Assembly: GCA_028023455.1 (NCBI GenBank)
Contig: JAQFVV010006215.1
Span: 12,441,473-12,505,472 of the forward strand
DNA from: Epiperipatus broadwayi
Lineage: Eukaryota > Onychophora > Udeonychophora > Euonychophora > Peripatidae
DNA length: 64,000 nt
Direction: 5' to 3'
The notes under the pieces are model-generated. The model was given only the letters and a program-made list of their open reading frames with translations. It was not told the DNA's origin and searched no databases. This document shows positions 60,271-64,000 of the stretch, piece after piece; position 1 is the stretch's first letter, and each line of letters begins with the position of its first letter. The position numbers and the translations under genes are program-made.

Positions 60271-60288
60271 TGGTGTCAGGAGTGTATT
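60271..60288 (+). other. Primer-binding site, tRNA-Leu-like
   Basis: TGGTGTCAGGAGTGTATT follows the candidate LTR after two bases. TGGTGTCAGGAGTGGGAT-type sequence is complementary to the 3' end of tRNA-Leu, a primer used by some Ty3/gypsy elements. Confidence 0.55.
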
Positions 60289-60408
60289 AATGAAATAATA
60301 GTTAAAAAAAATTTTTTTGAAGTCTATAAAACATTGAGTATTTAAATATTGATAACAATAGTTTTTATAATAATTTTTTTTTTCATATCATATTTGCCGA
60401 AATGCAAA

Positions 60409-60835
60409 ATGGTGTCACAATTTGATCATTTGTACAATATCGAACCGCTATCCATCGAAGGAAATATGTCAGTCGAATGGACTGAAATGAAAAAATTATT
60501 CGTAAATTTACTAGAGGGAACAGAAACCGATATGAAATCAGATAAAGTAAAATTAGGAATATTACGTCATGTCATTGCAAAAGCAGGGAAAGATGTAATA
60601 ATAACAGTAGATCACCCAAACTCCGGAAGATAAATCAAATTTGCTAACAGTCTTAAACCAAATGAATAAATATTTCAACACAATGAAAACATTACGTGAC
60701 AGAATAAAAGCATATATACAATGGAACCACATGAGGTAGAATCAATCGATGACTTTCTTACTCGTTTAAAATTAGTAGTTGAAAAAGCCGACTTTAAAGC
60801 CCAAAATATAATTAATAATATATATTAAAAAAAAC
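60409..60835 (+). pseudogene. Decayed Gag of a Mag-type Ty3/gypsy element
   Basis: From ATG at 60409: FDHLYNIEPLSIEGNMSVEW, then FVNLLEGTETDMKSDKVKLG and ILRHVIAKAGKDVI, the usual opening of Mag/K02A2.6-like Gag proteins. The frame stops at 60633. The rest (NKYFNTMKTLRDRIKAY, then ESIDDFLTRLKLVVEKADF at about 60730-60805) continues in other frames. At least two frameshifts; not functional. Confidence 0.75.
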
Positions 60836-61109
60836 ATATATAATTTTCATCAATAATCTTATTAAGAGGATTGCTTTGTACATAAAAATATTTCAGACAC
60901 ACTACTGTTTACTTTCACAAAATGTATTTACATGGCTATTTCTAATTATTATACGTAATGTGTGGGTGAGACAGCATATATATATAGCGAGGTCTGAATT
61001 ACAGACCCCGTAGTAGGTTAGTATGGAAGGTGAAGCACAATACTTGATGTGATTAAACATCGACTGCTTCAATACTATTCATCCACAACCAATAATATAC
61101 AAAACAAAG

Positions 61110-61310
61110 AAGAAATTACGCGCTTTTGGAGGATCATTTCTTACCCCAATAGGAAAAGCAAAACTTCAATACAAAATAAACAAAGATCTGCGTAATTTAC
61201 ATTTTATAATATAAAAAAAAGACGAACCAACACTTCTTAGTGGCAGTGATTGTGAGTTACGAGGTTTAAATAAATGCAACAAAATTACAGTACAAAAAGT
61301 AACACTGAAA
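61110..61310 (+). pseudogene. Decayed aspartic protease region
   Basis: AFGGSFLTPIGKAKLQYKIN (about 61123-61182) and, after a break, DEPTLLSGSDCELRGLNK (about 61221-61274). These correspond to the C-terminal half of the Mag-type protease, ending in a GLD/GRD-like block. The catalytic D-T/S-G is not found. Its position between Gag and RT fits the element order. Confidence 0.5.
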
Positions 61311-61578
61311 AATAACAAAAATAAAAACGATCAAAATATATCCAACAACAACAAAGATAAAATAACAAAGAGTAGAAAAGATAATAAAAGTATTAAACAC
61401 AGAAAATAAAAGAAAATGAAAACTTCAAGCCTATATATTAGAAATACAAAGATGTGTTTTCAAAGTGTGGTTTGTTATGAAGATGAACACCACCTCACAG
61501 TAGACAATAACATTTAAACCAATTGTCCATGCACCTAGATTAATTCCACTAAGTATACATGAATAATTACACAAGAAA

Positions 61579-61726
61579 TTAAATAAAATGGAAGATAATG
61601 CTATCATAACTCCAGTGACATATTCAACAAATTGGGTTAATAGTATTTTAATAATTGAAAAACCAAATGGCACTATGAGAATATGCATAGACAATACATT
61701 CAATGTAAAAAATTTTAAAAAGTAGC
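61579..61726 (+). pseudogene. Reverse transcriptase fragment, Ty3/gypsy
   Basis: An open stretch reads NAIITPVTYSTNWVNSILII followed by EKPNGTMRICID, the first conserved RT block of Ty3/gypsy elements (WVNS...KPNG..R.C.D). It ends in a stop before the palm, and nothing of YxDD, RNase H or integrase is seen further on. The element is 3'-truncated or has decayed beyond recognition. Confidence 0.75.
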
Positions 61727-61739
61727 CCCTTTACAGTTT

Positions 61740-62165
61740 AATGTGGTGATATAATACTGGAATAAAAAGATCAAGTTCCTGGACTAAAACTCAGTTATAA
61801 CTTCTCACGGTTGAAAATCGCACAATCTCTATAAACAAAATCATTCAATGACTTATTTATTTAAAATACTAAAAACAAATGATTTTTCTACTATTAAAAA
61901 TACTCTTAAATTTAAGTTGGAAATTTAAAAAAATTCATTAAAATGATAAAAAATGTATTTAAAATATATACAAAAAAGAAATAATTCAACAATAAATCTT
62001 AATTATGACAAAGAATATATACAGGAAAAAAAAAGATATGGAAATAAATAAAAACAGTTATAAGCACTAAATATCTGGAATTTAAAAAATAATATAAAAA
62101 GAATTAATGATAAAATAAAAATATATGATGAAAATTTTTCACAAGAGAATACCACATAGTCTTAA
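61740..62165. other. Unassigned AT-rich sequence
   Basis: Follows the last recognisable pol fragment; probably decayed element or flanking DNA. No motif seen. Confidence 0.4.
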
Positions 62166-62169
62166 AAAC

Positions 62170-62665
62170 GAAAGTGAAACATGCAATTAATTTATGAAGA
62201 ATAAAACTCAAAAAAAAATAATGAAAGTTGTTATAGATAATTTTAAAAAATAAAAGCCTCAAGATGTAAATGCCATCTTGGTATTGGAAAAAAGGAATAA
62301 AAATAAAATTATATCAATAACAGAAGTGATATAATAATATGTATAAAAACAAAATAATTCATACAATAGAATGTGAAACATGAAATTAATCTATGAAAAA
62401 CAAAATTTAAAAAAATAATGAAATTGTTATAGACATTTTTTAACAATAAGTCTCAAGATATAAATGTCATTTTAATATTGAAAAGTTATTTCACAAATAA
62501 GCATAAAAGATGATGATGTATACAAAAAACAGATATGATATGATAATGGTTATGGAAAACTATAAAAAAAAAACAAAAAAAAATAATAACAACATACAAT
62601 TAAATCTATGATGAATAAAATTCAAAAAACTGATGGAATGTTTAAGGATATTTTTTTAAAAGGAA
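62170..62665 (+). repeat. Degenerate tandem repeat, about 200-bp period
   Basis: GTGAAACATGCAATTAATTT, then AATGAAAGTTGTTATAGATA and CTCAAGATGTAAATGCCAT (62178-62288) recur at 62370-62480 as GTGAAACATGAAATTAATCT and so on, and partly at 62597-62665. Divergence is high. Confidence 0.7.
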
Positions 62666-62669
62666 ATGA

Positions 62670-64000
62670 AAAAATAAAGTAATTGTTAGCAGTTATATAC
62701 CAAATATTTAATATTGTACCGGTCAAAATAGTATGCTCACTTAACAAGATTCAAATCCTAAGCAAAAGTACCTCGAATCCGATCATGCTCGAGATACCCA
62801 GGTCTGGAGCAGTCCTGAATTCTAACCTATTTGCCTATTCTTCGAATCTCTGACCCAATGAACAATAATTCTGATGACACAGTAAAATTATTTTAAATCC
62901 GTGCCCATAAGCAAAGCGGTAGAGCATAAGATCAGACTGATGATGATGATCGAGGTCAGAGTAGCCCAGTTATTACATTATTATAGTTATTTATTAATGC
63001 TAAGCTCTTAGCTAAAGAAAATAGTTCTAAATATTAACTAGAAAATAATAATTCAAAAACAAACCAGGATTTATATGAAATAGATATATTTATTAAATAT
63101 TAAACAAATGCATATATATATTACAAAAGATTTAGGAAACGTATGTATATTTTACCAAATAGTTTCACGCTTAGGACAATACTATTTATTTACAAGACTT
63201 GGGAATTTGTTGTATAAAATCCCCTCTATCACTCATTTAATAAATATAATTTTACAGATACAATTTTATAGTGTTTTATAACTTATGCGGAGTTAATAAG
63301 CTAATTAAAAAAAACTTTTGCTACGAAGCGTTGTGGATTCCAAAATTAAATATAAAAGATCGTGACAGTTTTAACAGTAAATAATTTATTTGATAACGGG
63401 CAAAATATATGATTTCAATTATGTATTTCTTATGAGAACCATTATTTAGACTTTTATTCGCATTGTTTGGCAAAGACGTCTTTTGAAAATAAGAAACAAA
63501 CAATACGCTTTATTTACGAGAGTAAGTTATGCAATCATTAATATAAATTAGATTTACGTCTATAGGAATCGATAACGGTTTTTAAAAGAAAGCATCTTAA
63601 CTCAATGAACTAAATGTATTTTTACGAAATGAATCATTATCTTTAACATATCATTGCGACTTACTAAAGGTTAGGCGGACGGTGAACAAATTAAAGAGCA
63701 GAGTAACGGTACTAGCATACAATAACGAAAGAAGGCCTCATGGCGATTGTGGATATTTTATCATTTTAAAAGAATATTTGAGACGAACTTAGATTGGATA
63801 TGCCCGCGCATTCTGGCAAAGCGATATCAAAGGAGAGGCTGAGTTTGAGACCCCAGATCATTATGTACTGCCATCCACAGCACTTAATCCTCATAAACTT
63901 TACGTTCCACAGAGAGTAGTGTCTCTAATTACGAACGATTTTGAAAAGTAGGACGGGAGCTTCAAGCTTTCGATGTCCCCAATAACAAAACAATCAAGAA
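62670..64000. other. Unassigned right edge
   Basis: A patch at 62720-62975 has tRNA-like words (AGCGGTAGAGCATAAGATCA, and on the minus strand GGATTCGAGGTAC), suggesting a decayed tRNA-derived SINE, but no complete box A/box B pair with correct spacing. The last 340 bp (63660-64000) are richer in G+C without a recognisable domain in any frame. Between them the DNA is AT-rich. Confidence 0.35.

Noticed and set aside
62890-62975. Possible tRNA gene (AGCGGTAGAGCATAAG)
   Set aside because: Resembles a D-arm and anticodon region but the T-arm is missing and the acceptor ends do not pair; at most a decayed SINE.

Overview
The window is AT-rich animal DNA: very large introns, many homopolymer and dinucleotide tracts, and several transposable-element classes. 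Nothing looks bacterial: no operons, no CRISPR, and almost every open frame is a short chance frame. I could not name the species. The host gene has introns over 10 kb and the LTR element has an arthropod-style Gag, so an invertebrate (arthropod, less likely mollusc) is a reasonable guess and no more.

Host gene. Six exons on the minus strand (51390 down to 8056) encode an internal, non-catalytic stretch of a giant ubiquitin-specific protease of the USP34 type (Drosophila puffyeye). They splice into one 205-codon frame. All splice sites are GT/AG, all phases agree, and introns run from 81 bp to 16.4 kb. Only 618 bp of this 43-kb span is coding. The start, the catalytic domain and the end of the protein lie outside the window.

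Mobile elements, left to right. A degenerate satellite with an approximately 440-bp higher-order period lies at 421-1690. A short Tigger/pogo element with TA target sites is at 3191-3895. A longer Tigger (4149-7226) carries a broken transposase and has been hit by a second TA-flanked element (4243-5180), which itself contains the 3' tail of a LINE. A fold-back MITE is at 8589-8874. A complete, young Ty3/gypsy LTR retrotransposon is at 14083-22639: two 2.2-kb LTRs about 0.3% different, a 4-bp target duplication ATAC, and a Gag-Pol reading frame broken once inside reverse transcriptase. It sits inside the longest intron, antisense to the host gene. A third Tigger remnant is at about 27600-28095 and a large palindrome at 31637-32143. 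A 50-bp tandem repeat built on a retroelement primer-binding site is at 46081-46219. The decayed end of a Jockey/CR1-type LINE with a CATCA tail is at 48412-49506, a TTAA-flanked piggyBac-like element at 58269-59348, and an older decayed Ty3/gypsy element of Mag type at about 60101-61735.

How it fits together. The long introns are largely built from layered insertions. The LTR element alone makes up just over half of the 16.4-kb intron. The remaining intervals are AT-rich intron or flanking DNA in which I see no supportable gene.
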